Shown here in pieces: positions 24,601-37,154 of a DNA stretch of 64,000 bases (its first letter is position 1; the number at the start of each line of letters is the position of its first letter). The notes beneath the pieces are model-generated. The model did not search any database. It was not told the DNA's origin and saw nothing but the letters and a program-made list of their open reading frames with translations. Origin of the DNA: Amyloporia xantha (taxonomy: Eukaryota > Basidiomycota > Agaricomycetes > Polyporales > Adustoporiaceae). The DNA lies in contig JAYKKR010000034.1 of NCBI GenBank assembly GCA_036971615.1, forward strand, positions 62,001 to 126,000. Direction: 5' to 3'. A program made the position numbers and the translations under genes.

Positions 24601-27600
24601 CTATCATCCCTCTTACGTATCGTCCTGGCCCGAGGATTGCTCGTCCGCGAAGCGCAAGTCCAGTCTTCGAGACCGACTTGCCACCCCGTCCCAGCACATT
24701 TCCCATAACAGAGCCAGTTATATTTGAGAGACCATCGAGACCTGGACCTCGTGTACCTCGCATACCTCGCAGACCGAGCGGTCGGTTTCCTGGCCCATCA
24801 CCATCTGAGCCATTCACGCCTCGTGTCGCACCCTCGGAGCTTGGTATCCCGCGGCCATCTCGCGGCCCTGAAGATGATCTTGACTTTCTAAGACGTGTGC
24901 AAGAGGAGCGTATTCGGCGTGATGGAGGCGATGGATTTTATAGACCTTCCAGAGGTATGTGGGTTGACTAAGGCTCGACTGATGTAACAACTCTCATCTT
25001 TGTTCAGGGAGGATCCAGACCCAGACCACCTACTGCTCCAGCGGCCTTCTCCGATGTACGTACTGGCCGTTCACAAGGTCTTGTGATGCCCACCGCGCCG
25101 CCAGGTCAATTTCCTACCCCAGGCCCACCGCAAGGTTTTGTACCTGTGGCGCCTCCTGCACCCCCGGTATGTTTTACCGTCAGGTCAGAATTAACATCGT
25201 AATCATGAGTCATGCAGACTATTTTGCAAATCCCCTTCGATGATATTTTGGCACTTCTCCGGGTGAGTGACCTGTCATTATCACCGATCCTGGAACTAAT
25301 CAGTTACTTTTGTACTGCAGGATAATCGTGCAGCACAGGTCGCCTCCATTGAGAACGCCCGTGAGATGATGAGATATTTGAGAGAACTCAATGATTGGCT
25401 TGGTCGTGATGTCAATGATCGTCATGCAGAGATACGAGGGCTAAATGCAAGGATGGACGAGATGAGAGATCTGCTTCTTGATGTCTTAGCTGACAGGCAG
25501 CGTAGAGGTAAATTCATCTTAATGGTAGTAGATGTGGGCTAACTCATTCCAGCTGCAGGAATGCCGACACCTGGGATTCCACCTCCCCCTATCATCAACG
25601 CTCCTGGGGTGCAGCCGTCGGGACCGCTGCCGCCGGGGTTCGTTCCGCAGGATGTCCAACCACCTGTGATGCCTTCTTACCGCAGTGACGAGAGAACACC
25701 ATCACCTCCATTTTCCCCTGTTATCCCTGGTCCCATGCCGCAGTATCAACAGCAGTTCCCTCATGTACCTGTGGTCCCTGCGCCCGGTGCATATCCTCAA
25801 CCTCAACAACAATCATGGCCTCCTCCGCAGCCTGCTATGTCGCCAGATGTGATCCCCGACCCATTGGTAGAAACTGGAAGCTATGATAGTTATGACAGTG
25901 GGGGATCTCCCACAATTCACTACATCCCACAACCAACCCAACCTTTTGGTGGACAACCGGGAGGCGCTATGGGGCCTGTCACGATCGTCCCTGCCCCTGC
26001 CCCTCCCCCTCAAGAGGTCACTGTTGTTCGTCCTCCTTCGTCTCGATCCGCATCTCCTCCTCTTCGTCAACAATATGCGGACCAACCTTCTGGAAGCACA
26101 AGACATACACCTCCTCCTCAAGTCGTACAAGTTCCAACGCAAGTCCCTACAGAGCCTCGCGTCGGCTCTCCTCGACATCCTTCTGCTCCTTCCGCTCAGC
26201 CTATGGTGATGCCTTCGGGCCCGGGAGCCCCTGTTATTATACACCCCCCGCCGATGCCTACTATGCAGGCCCCTCCTGCGATTGTTAACGTCCACACAGC
26301 GTCGCCTCCATCCAGACCCTCTTCTACTTATTCAGATCGTGCGGAACCTATAATCATTCGCACAGAGCGATCTCCGGAACAACCATCTCGACGAAGCCCG
26401 GCTCCACCCTCGAGGCCGCCTTCCGCTCCTGCTCCCATCGTTGTTCAACCTCCAGTCATGGTAGGTGGACCGCCAATGATCCAACAGCCCGTTTCTCCTG
26501 TGGTGATTCGCACAGGGCCTTCAGGGCGTCAGTCTCCGTATGAAACATACGGTCGTTCTCAATATCCCCCTTCGAGGTCACCATCTCCAGTGCGAAGGAT
26601 CGCAAGTCAGCCACCTCCTCTTGTGCAAACATACGGACCTGAGGCGACCTACCATCCGGGTCAACCCCATAGATCACAATCTCCTACTCTACTGGAACCG
26701 GGTTCTCCAACCCGTACTGAGCCAATGATAGTGCGTATACCCTCTACTAGCACGCAGCGCACTCGGCACCGTCCCGACTTTCCTGCTGAAGAAGACTATG
26801 ATCCTTCGGGCCGGAGATATCCCACTGGTCGCGTGTACGCTCCTTCAGAACCCCGCCGTCCTGGCCGGGCCCCTTCAGAAGGTTATGGAGATCCTTCTGC
26901 TGTTCGACCTCCGCCTCGAGGGCAGTCCCCGGAATTGGAAGAGATGCGAGCCCGGCCTACTGGTTCTGAACGGTCACCATCGCCGGCTCGTTCAGACCTT
27001 GGTTCCCAGCCTCCTTCTCGTCGTCCGAGCCGCTCCGAGCGTCCGTCCCGTCGACCAACTGTCCTTGAACACTCGCCTTCACGCACTGGACGGCCTTCTC
27101 CTATCATGGAGCATGAGGGTTCTAGGTCACCCCCTCTTCGTCAGGTACCCTCTCGTCAATCTCCAGAAGTAGTTAGGACTGGTAGCACGAGAAGGCCTGA
27201 CCAACCCAGAGGTGTCCAGGGTCCACCAACGGTTATTGATTATGGACTCCCCGAAGCTGGTCGATCCCAGTCCCCAGTGTATAGCATAGCCTCCAGTGGG
27301 CCTCCTGGCCGGAGAGGCAGCGATGGTGAGTCACATCCAGCCGAATCAGAATGTATCTAATTAATGTCGTGTAGTGACTCACCGACCACATACTGCATAC
27401 GAAGGTAGCTTCGCCGAAGGTGAGCCACCCTTTATTTTTCAGTACATTTAATACTTACTACCTCTTCTGCAACTAGGACCGGAACATGAGGAATTGCAAC
27501 GAACACCGAGTGATGGTATGCATGTTTTTGCTATTAGGATATAGCAACTGAAAATCTGGTAGTGTCAATACTGCGACAAGGATATGAAGATGCAGATAGG

Positions 27601-29955
27601 CCTACACCTGCAGGCGCAGGTGAGTACTTTTGGAGCAACCACCTTCGATTTTGGTCTCATAAAGCGAAGTTTCGCGCGTACCTACACGTCGAACAGCTAC
27701 TCAAGAACCCATGTCACCGTATCTGGAAGCAGCCCCGGATCTTCAAGCATCGGAGGGGCAAGATACAGCGCCGTATACTCGCGCTGTTCCCCCAGCAGTC
27801 GAACGCGTACCGTCAGTGACTCGTGTCCCTCCCCCACGCTCAGAAGGTGCCCGACCACGTCTCCAAGAACAGTTTGAGTCGCCCTCCGCCGAGCCATATG
27901 TGGAGCAACGGTATGAAGAACCCCTACATGAGATCAGCGAACCGGTTATTGCGCGGCCTCCTCGTTCCGCTGCTGTTGAACAGTACAGAGCTTCTGGTCC
28001 AGGAGATTTAGGCTACGCCGATGCTGAACGAGAGCGTCAAGAACGATTTGGCGATCTCGAGCGACAGATGGTAGATACACTCACAACAGCTCAAGAAGCT
28101 GAGGATAGGCGGGATCAGCATTTCAGGTCAAACGAGGACGAAAGAGAACGTCTATTCTTAGAGCAAGAAAGGCGTAGAAACGAAGAAGCACTGCAGCGCC
28201 GAGACGATATATGGAGGGAGTTAGAGAACCGTTTGGCTTCCATTGTTCCTGGCGGTCCAGCTCCTATACCAGTCCCTCCTCCGACCATTCCAGATGACTC
28301 GGAAGCAATGGCCCAAATCGAGGATATTGCAGCACCCTCCATACCTGCTGAAGAGCCCATACAACCGGTCCCTCCGCCTGCGGTGGATCAACAATCAGTT
28401 CGTGGAGTCCATTCGCTCAGTCACGCAAGATGCTGCAGTACGTCATGCGCAAGATCTGCTGGACACAGTCCGACTGGAACGTGAAGAGTTTGCAAGAGAA
28501 CGAGAGATGGCTCAGGCGGAACGAGAAAGACTGCAGGCTGAAGCTGAGGCCGAGCGGGCCCGCGTCGCTGAGGAACGCGAGGCACGGATCCGGGTTCTAG
28601 AGGAGGAGCTAGCTGCCGTGCGCGCAGAGCTCGAGAACGAGCGACAGCTCAGGCTTACCGAGGATTCTGAAAGGCGTGAGCGTGAACGTTTGGAGATGCT
28701 AGAGCGGGACGAAGGCTTGAGGAACCAAATAAACGATATGACGAACATTTTGATGGAAAAGCGCGACCATCAAATTAGGAAAGGGGAGATCGATGACGAG
28801 AGATGGGAGCAGACCCAACAGTATATGGATAGATGTGAGACGCAGCAGCTTCAAACACAAGAGACGTTGACGCGTATCGAGGCGGATCGAGAGGCTGAAA
28901 GAATTCGTCTGGAAGAGGAAAGGGCGGCGAAGGCTGAAGAACCCAGTTGGTGTCACTTTCATTGCATGTTGAATTCTTGCTGACTGGCGTATTATCAGCG
29001 TCGCATGACATCCTTGACGCTATTAGGCAGTGCAGGACGGAACAGGCTGACATGCTGCGTGACATGGGTGAAGGTGATTAGACTGGGAACTATGTTACAA
29101 GGTGCAATGATTACTGATACCACGAGGTTGCGCAGCAATGCGTACACAATGCGCTGACCAGCATGAGAGGACTATGGAGGCTGTCAGAGCCGCTGCACAC
29201 GAACAGGTCGATTTCAATGTACAGAGCGTAAGTGGATTTACCTCTGATGTTGACCGGCCTGAATTGATCTCCATGTGACATAGTATCTTGAAGAATTTAG
29301 TAAATCACTGTCGCAAGAAGTACGCATGTTGCTAGATGAGGTGGGACGATTAAGAGAGGAGAGGCGAAAAGAACAATAGTACGTTACAAGTGCATTCAGT
29401 GATTCGGGTGACAAACTTACAATTATGACAGCCAACTTGGCTGCCTATTAACATTCAGATCCAAGTTTGGACCGGGAGGAGAATTCGATGAAAACTGGTG
29501 CGTGGAGCTAGCGGTCTTCACCTGACTTTACTAAAATGTTCCCTGTGTAGGAGACCCTCAACTGGACCGTGCGCGAGGGATGGTGCACCTGCCGCGCCGC
29601 CTGGAGCACCACCAGCTGAAGCACCCCTCCGCCACCCGAGGAACCTGTCCCTGCCCGTCCTGGGTGGCGTGCAGTTGTTCCACGTGGATCTCGTCGATCG
29701 CGAAGGACTCAGCCTACCGCTCCACCTCCCACCGAACCCCCACCTCAAGTACGCCCCGCGGACTCATGGGCAACGTGGCAACGTGAGTTTCTCGAGTCAT
29801 CTTGCGAGATGACATATCGACTGATGATTGATACAACAGCCCATCCTGCCTTCCAACCTACGCCGCCTACTAATGAATCCAACCTCATGGTACCTCCGCA
29901 GTCCAGTCCGGGACTATTTGGACCGAGATCTCCCCGTGACTCGTTGCGCCGTTGA
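18688..29955 (+). CDS. Giant PH-domain, disordered and coiled-coil protein (frame breaks present)
   Basis: About 20 exons give roughly 3,400 residues. Exons 18688-18823, 18874-20444, 20556-20944 and one starting at 20998 join in phase and encode a Ser/Thr/Gly-rich N-terminus, then a PH domain (GLLWYLNVHAPPPYRWQKCQ, LLYPHMLLLSWI, LCPFQLSYSDGIERLAAESP, VRWVSAIWDVMDRAV). Next come Ser/Pro-rich tracts, a short coiled coil (about 23550-23670), Pro-rich blocks, another helix (IENAREMMRYLRELNDWLGR), a long Glu/Arg-rich coiled coil (about 28400-28940) and a conserved C-terminal module (LLDEVGRLREERR, then LLTFRSKFGPGGEFDENW). The layout suggests a membrane-linked scaffold, but function is unknown. 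Reading requires a frame change near 22081-22090 and near 28390-28397. The join at 24955-25011 and the C-terminus after 29618 are ambiguous. A clean C-terminus in the better-looking frame ends at 29955. Confidence 0.6.
19641..19748 (+). repeat. Six 18-base tandem repeats coding TTTGYG
   Basis: Six consecutive 18-base units start ACTACGACTGGTTATGGC. The first three are identical and the last three diverge (CTACGG in place of TTATGG, AGCACGAC in place of ACTACGAC). They encode Thr-Thr-Gly-Tyr-Gly hexads at about residues 301-337 of the giant PH protein. The identity of the early units points to recent replication slippage or gene conversion. Confidence 0.9.
22245..22425 (+). repeat. Degenerate repeat coding DYETAEVCPTE
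   Basis: In the giant protein the motif (S)DYETAEVC(S/P)TE recurs four to five times with variation: SDYETAEVCSTE, EYETAPKCLSD, SDYETAEVCPTE, EYVTAEVCPTE and EYNTAEC. Each unit keeps one cysteine and one Tyr-x-Thr-Ala core, unusual in an otherwise cysteine-poor disordered protein. Confidence 0.75.
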
Positions 29956-30985
29956 TCGTGGATCTATGCTACCTAGTACACTCTCATGGCTTATTTATCC
30001 TCTCATCTTACTGCTGTACACAGAATTTGCTACGACTTTCACGTTTGCTTATGGATGACGATTGTTGCTGTATGTTATTATATATGTCTACGCTTTACGG
30101 TCGATTACGCATGCTCCGTCAATGATTATCATGAATCTGCTTGAGACTATGCTACGATCTCGTTGTTCTTACGGTCCGCCTGTTGAGGCATAGGCTTGCG
30201 TAGTACCGGCTAGGTGGTTTGAGGATGACCAGTCTCACCATGCTCATCAATGCATATGTTTTCAATACGTATGTTTCTTTCTGCTGGCTCAGCAGTAAGT
30301 AAACCTCAGCACGGGGTTATGGTTTACCGTCTCGAGTGAGATCGAAGCCGAGACATGATATAAATTGCACTGCGCCTTCGAGCTGAAGGATAATTAAACC
30401 GACTGCTTGTGTACTATTCTTAGAGCCTCAAGAATGCAATTTCGTCATCATCGTCGCCACCCTGGCCAAGCCATGACGCTTTTGCCTATTATGGTCAACG
30501 ACTCTCCCGATTTGGCAACACCGATGACATCTTCTGTCTCGATTCCTGCCTCCCCGGGAGTATATAAACCAATCGCTCCCTCCCAAGCGCAATTAAATCC
30601 CTCCCCCAAACCACCATCTGCTGTTATATCCAGTCATCCAACCGCATACACGGATCAGCGCCACTCCGCCCCCAGTGGTACGACTGCTGGATCAAAACAA
30701 ACGGTTTTGATTGCGCGCGTACCCTAAGTCCACGCCTCCTCGCTTTATGGCTTCGAAGAGGACTGAAAAATCTGACTTCAAGAGGTTTGGACCCAAAACC
30801 CCTCTCCAAGTTAATCCGAGAAAGCTAATTGGGACTAAATTACAGTTTACCTATGAATCGCGGGCGCCTGGGGCGCTGCATGTGCTCCACGCCATCCAAT
30901 TGTCATGGAGCTTTTTCAAATGCGTTTTTAACTTAGACGATGGATTGAAGATTCTGGGATATAATCCGTACATCAGCTCAGGGGC
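29956..30985. other. No confident gene
   Basis: Two open frames, 30407-30727 and 30711-30989, have no recognised similarity. AGTATATAAACC at about 30558 resembles a TATA box but has no clear gene at the expected distance. The region may be 3' flank of the giant gene plus the promoter of the small exon set that starts at 30986. Confidence 0.35.
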
Positions 30986-31452
30986 ATGACCCACGACCAT
31001 GAAGCTCAGAAAATTGCTAACTGGGGCCAAACACATAGGGGCGTTGCTCGGTGTCTGATGAGATACATACTGGCCGAAGGGGTCGCACCCGTCAGACAAG
31101 TCCACTCCCTATCTAGGTGAGCGCTCGGCAAACACCATTGCATAACACAGAGAGGGATTCTCAGACCTGCTGGTGGATGCTCGCACACAATACCGTTCTG
31201 AGCTTACATACCAAATAAGGCAGTTGACCCGTTCGATGCGATTATTCCTTGTACATTGAAGGGTCCTGTGAGTAGTTCCTCCTTTCCATGACTTCGCGCG
31301 TGTCTTGATTGACTCACCACCTGAACTATCAGATCTTGAAATACGAGAGCATCGACGGCGCAGCAGATGCTTCAGCCACCGTGTCCATAAATGGCAGTCC
31401 GCTATTGTGTACCCGTGGGAACGCAGAGCATCCCGATCGTTCACAATGGTAG
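30986..31452 (+). CDS. Small spliced gene or exon set, unassigned
   Basis: A start at 30986 (MTHDHEAQKIANWG) reads through AEGVAPVRQVHSLSR to a donor near 31118. It continues after an acceptor near 31151 (REGFSDLL), and by one more short intron into AVDPFDAIIPCTLKGP. That joins in phase across GTGAGT...CAG at about 31269-31331 to ILKYESIDGAADASATVSIN and ends at a TAG at 31450-31452. Each splice is phase-compatible with usual intron lengths, and the peptide looks coded rather than random, but I do not recognise the family. It lies 165 bases upstream of the STE6 homologue and might be a remnant. Confidence 0.35.
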
Positions 31453-31616
31453 GCGTCTAATCACCGTCCGCTATTGTCTCGAGAGATGCAAAAGACAATT
31501 GACAAAAGCCATGGCTCAGCCGAGTGTCTGCGCATCCTCTTCCTCTTCGCCCTCTTCACCCTTCACCCTCTCATCTCATGCGTTGTCCATCGGACATCGC
31601 AGTCGACTCTTCAGCG

Positions 31617-34600
31617 ATGCCTCCAACGACCGCAACGACTCCTGACGCCTCCACCTTCGACCTCGAGCAACCCCTCGAGCAACCCCACGAATCCTCTGCT
31701 ACTCTCGATGTACAACAAGCGGAACCCCCTCTTTCTCTCCCAGACTACCCGCCTCCTCAGCCCTTCCATCCGTCTGCTCTTCTCGTTGGTCTCGAGGCGC
31801 GACTTCTACTGCATTGTTCTCCCGGCCATCCTCACCTCCATGCGTCGCGGGTGGAATCGCTCCGTTCATGACCTACGTGATCGGCCTGTCTTTTGACGCT
31901 TTCGCGAAATTTCCCACCACACCGAATCCCCCTGAGTCCTGCCAAGTCTGCGCTCATGCACGGCGTCGGGCTTGCGGCGTTGGAGCTGGTCGCCTTGGCC
32001 GCCGGCGCTCTTGCACTCAGCAGCATCACGTCCAGCCTGTGGATTTGGACAGGCGAACGCAACCTCATGGCCGTGCGCAAGAAGGTGTACGCAGCTGTGA
32101 CGCGCAAGGACATGGTCTGGTTTGACACCAAGATGGGTGCCGAGGACTCGGTTCAGTCAGCGGACGGCGACGGTCCCCTTGGTGCTGGTGGACTGATGGC
32201 CAAGTTTGCCAGGTGAGTTGCCCTGCTCTCTTTACAGATCGCCGCGGCTGACTCATATGTGCAGGGAAACGGACGAAGTACGCATGGCATCGTCGCTGGC
32301 TTCTGGGATGATCGTGCAGTACCTGACGACCTCCGTGACCTGTCTGATCCTCGCGTTCGTGTGGTCATGGTCACTGACACTGATAATTCTCTCCGCCGTT
32401 CCGTTGCTCGTCTTCATTCAAGGCGTGTCGCAAGTACTTGCGGGTGCGCACCTAGGAGTTGAGCGCGCCGAGACGGCTACGGCAGCAACGCTTGTTGACC
32501 GTGCCATTGCGGCCATTGCGACGGTCAAAGCATTCAACGCCGAGAGCTACGAGCACGCGAACGTCAGTCGCGTGTTGGACGCGATGCAAGCCGCTGCGGA
32601 CCGCTGCATCACCGTGTGGGGGATCACGTCGAGCTGTTCGCAATTCGTCACGATGGCCATGTTCGTGCAGGGCTTCTGGTTCGGTTCGAAGCTTGTGCGC
32701 GATGGCTCGATCAGTGCGGGAGTTGTCATGTCTGTGTTCTGGGCATGCCTGATCGCGACGAGCAACCTGCAGATGTGCATCCCGCAGATGCTTGTCCTCA
32801 ACAAGGGCAAGTTCTCCATGGCGGCGCTGCTCATGTTGGCAGAATCGACCGCCAGCCCTGCGGTAGGCCGGTCAAACTCGACCGTTCATGCACCTCTGAA
32901 GTTCACTCGTCGGCCGACGCACATCCGCAAGATCGTCCCCGCCAAATGCAGGGGTGAGCTCGAGCTTGACGGCGTCACATTCGCCTATCCCATCTCGCCC
33001 AAGCATGCCTGTGCTTCAAGACGTATCGATCTTCCTCCCCTCAAGTGAGACCTCTTTCATCGTGGGCGGGTCTGGTTCTGGCAAATCGACCATTGCGCAG
33101 TTGCTTCTCCGGATGTACACACCACAGCAGGGTGCGATTCGGCTGGACGACCAGGACACGGCTTACCTCGACGAGGACTGGATGCGCGCGCATGTGGCCG
33201 CTGTGTCGCAAGGGTGCATTCTGTTCGACATGACTGTGCACGACAATGTGGCGATCGGTCTCGCGTTCCCGGGCAGCAAACGGCGCCCGGAGGATGTGTC
33301 GCGTACGGAGGTCGAGGCCGTTTGTCGCGCGGCCCTCATGCATGAGTTCGTTAGGGACCTTCCGGACGGATATGACACGCAGCTCGGAACCGGTGGCGCA
33401 AATCTCTCTGGAGGCCAGAAACAGCGATTGGCCATCGCCCGCGCGCTTTTGCGCAACCCGACTGTCCTTATTCTTGGTACGTGGGTTTCGCGAGCATTTT
33501 TTTGATCAGTGCGCTTACCACGACGAATAGATGAAGCCACGTCCGCGCTGGACGCGACATCTCGCATCCTGGTCTTTGAGGCCATCAAGCGGTGGCGACA
33601 TAACATGACTACCATCGTGATCACACACGACCTCTCGCAAATTGAGCATGACGACTTCGTTCACGTGCTCAAGGACGGCTACTTGGTCGAGCAGGGCTTC
33701 CGCTTTGAGCTGGAGGCTCTCGCTGAGGGCGAGTTCCACAAGATGGTCATCACGCAGGAGGCGACTGGCGGTTTCCAGGAGAAGCAGGACGAGGAGCCCG
33801 CATCGCCTCCTGTGGAAGCGATTCTTGAACAGCAGGACGCGGAATTGGAGGAGGAGATGGCCGCGGTGAAGGTCAAGGCGAAGGCGCTCAGACATCAGAG
33901 CATCGCGTATTCAACATTCCGACCACTCACGATGGGCAACTGGATGTTTGACGTTGTCGCTGATCTCACCAAGCCTGCCGCGTCTCTCCCTCCTCCCGCC
34001 CTGCTGGTCTCGCGCGATACTCAGCGTGTTAGCCGATTTGTACCTGCCGATATGCTCGTGGAGGAGACTCCTAAAGAACGCCGTCGCAAGACACTACACA
34101 TCGATATACCCTCTTTAGCGTCACCCGCAGCTACCCTCACATCTGCTAGTCACCGTTACAGTCTGCAGTTCACTCCCTCGTCTCCTACTGTCTATTCAAA
34201 TCGATCCACAACCACTCTCTGGTCACCCGCGATTTTGGACGATGATGACTTTGATGCCGAGAAGGCTGCTCTGGAGCGGACAGGGACGCGGGCAACGAGT
34301 AAGCGCCATCTTCCCGATGCTTCTACCGACAAACTTCCCCTCAAGCGCGAACGGACACGCTGGGATGAGAAGAGGTTGGCCAGTTTGACTGCCGTCAAGG
34401 TGGATGCCGTTGAAGTCACAGACCCGCAGCAAGATGCTTCTTCCCAGCCTACGGGCGAGCAGTCGTTCTGGAGTCTTATTCGTGACATTTACCCGACACT
34501 ACCCAGCAAACCTCTCCTCGTCGTCGGCATTCTCAGCTGTCTTGCTAGTGGTGCGATGACGCCCTTATTCTCCTTTTTACTATCCCGCATCTTCTTCGAA

Positions 34601-36322
34601 GTCTCCATAGGTGCTAAGGACAGCTCGACCATCAACAGTTATGGCGGAATTGTACTCGCAGTCGCTGCGGCGGACGGGATTTTCATCGGGCTCAAGTACG
34701 CCCTTATGGAGTTAGCAGCGATGAGCTGGGTCACGCGCATTCGCAAGATCTGTATGACGCGCTTGCTCGCTCAGGACAAGAAGTGGTTTGACAAGACCGA
34801 GAACAGCCCTGTGCGCTTGGTGCAGATCCTGATCAAGGACGGCGATGACGCGCGCTCGCTCATTGCGACCGTCCTAGCACAAGCTCTCGTTGTTGTTTCG
34901 ATGCTGGGTATTGGCTTGACGTGGGCTCTCATCCGAGGGTGGCAACTTACTCTCGTTGGCTTTGCCATTGCCCCTGTGTTCGTGTTGACTATGATCGTCC
35001 AAACTAATCTAGTCGCTAATTGCGAGACGAGGAATAAGCGTGCCCGCGAGGAGGTTGCCAAGGGATATTACGATGTAAGTCAATTCGTTCAGCGCCGCTG
35101 TGACATTTTCCTAAACCTCATTGCAGGCTATCTCCAACGTCCGCGGTATTCGTGCCATGGGCTTCGAAGGTGCCTTCCAAGAGAAATTCGATGCGTCAGT
35201 CAATCGAGCACTCTCCACCGGAGTGCGGGGCGCTTTTGTGGAGGGTTGCTCATACGGTGTCGCAAGTGCTCTCATCTATCTCGCGGAAGCTCTTCTTTTC
35301 TACGTCGGGGCCGTTCTCATTGCTCGTGGTACTTATTCCTACCTACAAATGGTACAAGTCTTGAACTTGGTGGTCTTTACCGTCTCCATCGGCTCTCAAC
35401 TGATGGCATTCAGTGAGTTACTTTCGCCATTGCTGTCAGTCGGTTTCCCATTACTGATGACCTGTTTCAATTCACAGCACAACGGATTGCGAAGTCTATT
35501 CAGGCTACCCGGGATTTCAACCAGTTACTCAAACTTTCGACTTACACCGATGAGTCCCGAGGCATCCTCCGACCCGAGATTCAGGGCGCTGTCTCCTTCA
35601 ATAACGTCACTTTCTCCTACCCGGAACGTCCGGACGTTCCAGTGCTCAAAGACCTCTCGCTCGAGATCGCCGACAACGAGTGTGTCGCGATCGTCGGTGC
35701 CTCAGGCTCGGGCAAGTCGACTATCACTGCCCTCCTACAACGGCTATATGAACCTACATCCGGTTCCATTTCGGTCGGACTCAATGAACTGCGCTCAACA
35801 GATGTCCATCACCTCCGGGAACAGGTTACTGTGGTCAGCCAACATCCGAACTTGTTCGACGCTACCATCACCGAGAACATTGCATACGGTAGCAAATCGC
35901 TGGCAAGTGAAGATGTACAGCTTGCAGCAAAGGCTGCGCATGTACATGACTTCATCGAATCGCTACCGAAAGGATATGATACCATGGTCGGCGAAAATGC
36001 AGCGTTAATTTCGGGTGGACAGGCCCAGCGATTACAAATTGCGCGTGCATTGGCGCGGCCAGCGCACATCCTAATCTTGGACGAGTGCACCTCCGCGCTG
36101 GACGCGGCAAACCAAGCAGCGGTGATGGAGACTCTTACGCGAGCAAGAGTCGGCCGAACAACGCTGGTCGTGACACACAAACTTCAGATGATGCGTATGT
36201 GCGATAGGATCCTTGTTGTGCATGACGGTGTCATCGCCGAGCAAGGGACGTATCAGGCGCTCATGGATAAGCGTGGGGTCTTCGCTCAGCTGGCTAGCGG
36301 TGGCGAATGGACAGGCGACTGA
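31617..36322 (+). CDS. STE6: STE6-type ABC exporter of lipopeptide pheromone (frame breaks in N-terminal half)
   Basis: A full ABCB-type transporter, TMD1-NBD1-TMD2-NBD2, about 1,490 residues once frames are connected. TMD1 includes GGIAPFMTYVIGLSFDAF and ALELVALAAGALALSSI. NBD1 has Walker A GGSGSGKST, signature LSGGQKQR and Walker B VLILDEATSALD (split by an intron at 33479-33531), and the H-loop THD. A long linker follows, then TMD2 (from about 34470) and NBD2 with GASGSGKST, a non-standard signature ISGGQAQR, ILILDECTSALD and THK. The ISGGQAQR signature and overall form fit fungal Ste6, which exports the farnesylated mating pheromone. Introns near 32213, 33479, 35074 and 35413 join in phase. 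The second half is clean, but the first half needs frame changes near 31755, 31843, 31939 and 32990. A start at 31617 (MPPTTAT) is the best guess. Confidence 0.8.
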
Positions 36323-37154
36323 GCGACAGCCAATTGTTTTTCTTTTCTTCTCTCTCTCGGTTCATTCTCAGTTCTGACATCTGTAGCATTGACATTTTCA
36401 CTCTCATCATATCGTGCCTTCGTGGCCTCTTAAGGTTATTTGTATCTCACATCAAAGTATAACTAGTACCTACCTTCGATCTTCGACTACTACCCTTCAC
36501 GATGATCATCCACTCACACGCTCACTCATTGTATATCACTAAAGCACACTTTGTATTTTATTCAATGACTGGCATTAGATTTACGACTCTTGAATGACAT
36601 TTCAATTTTATGAACTTCTAGTGGGCGTCGACACTGAGTCTATACTTGAGTGAGAATGTTACTCCAGTGAATCGTGATTCTTATGAACAAAGCAAAGTTC
36701 ATCACGGAGATATCTACGGGTTACTGTTACAAACGCTTCCACACTCTCCATGCGAGTCACCCACGGGTCATTAACGAACGACGTGGGCTTTCTCTCCGTG
36801 AAGGGCCTGAACTACAGGCGCAAATAATCTGCCGATTTTTCGTCGGATCACGCGTATCCGCGTAGCCAGCCTGCGGCCTACTAGGAACAAATGTAAGATG
36901 ATAAAAAGGCGTGAAGGGTAATACTTGAGCGTACGCTTGCTCAACTTGGTAAAATGTGTGGCGAACTTTCTGCCTGCGAGCGAAATCCCTCGCCACTGGC
37001 ACATCCTCTTCGTTTGCACTTTATCGCTTTCAGTGCGATCATGAGGTTCTTCCTTGTGATTATCAACTGGGTTACTTGTCTCCAGCGTCGGCTCACCAAG
37101 CCTGGGCACAGTAAGCATATGCTCGTAAACGAAATACCGAGGAATATTTATCAC
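36323..37154. other. Intergenic, no gene seen
   Basis: This is the 3' flank of the STE6 homologue. The frames that are open at 36750-37200 are short, mutually overlapping and unlike any family. Nothing else was recognised. Confidence 0.45.
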
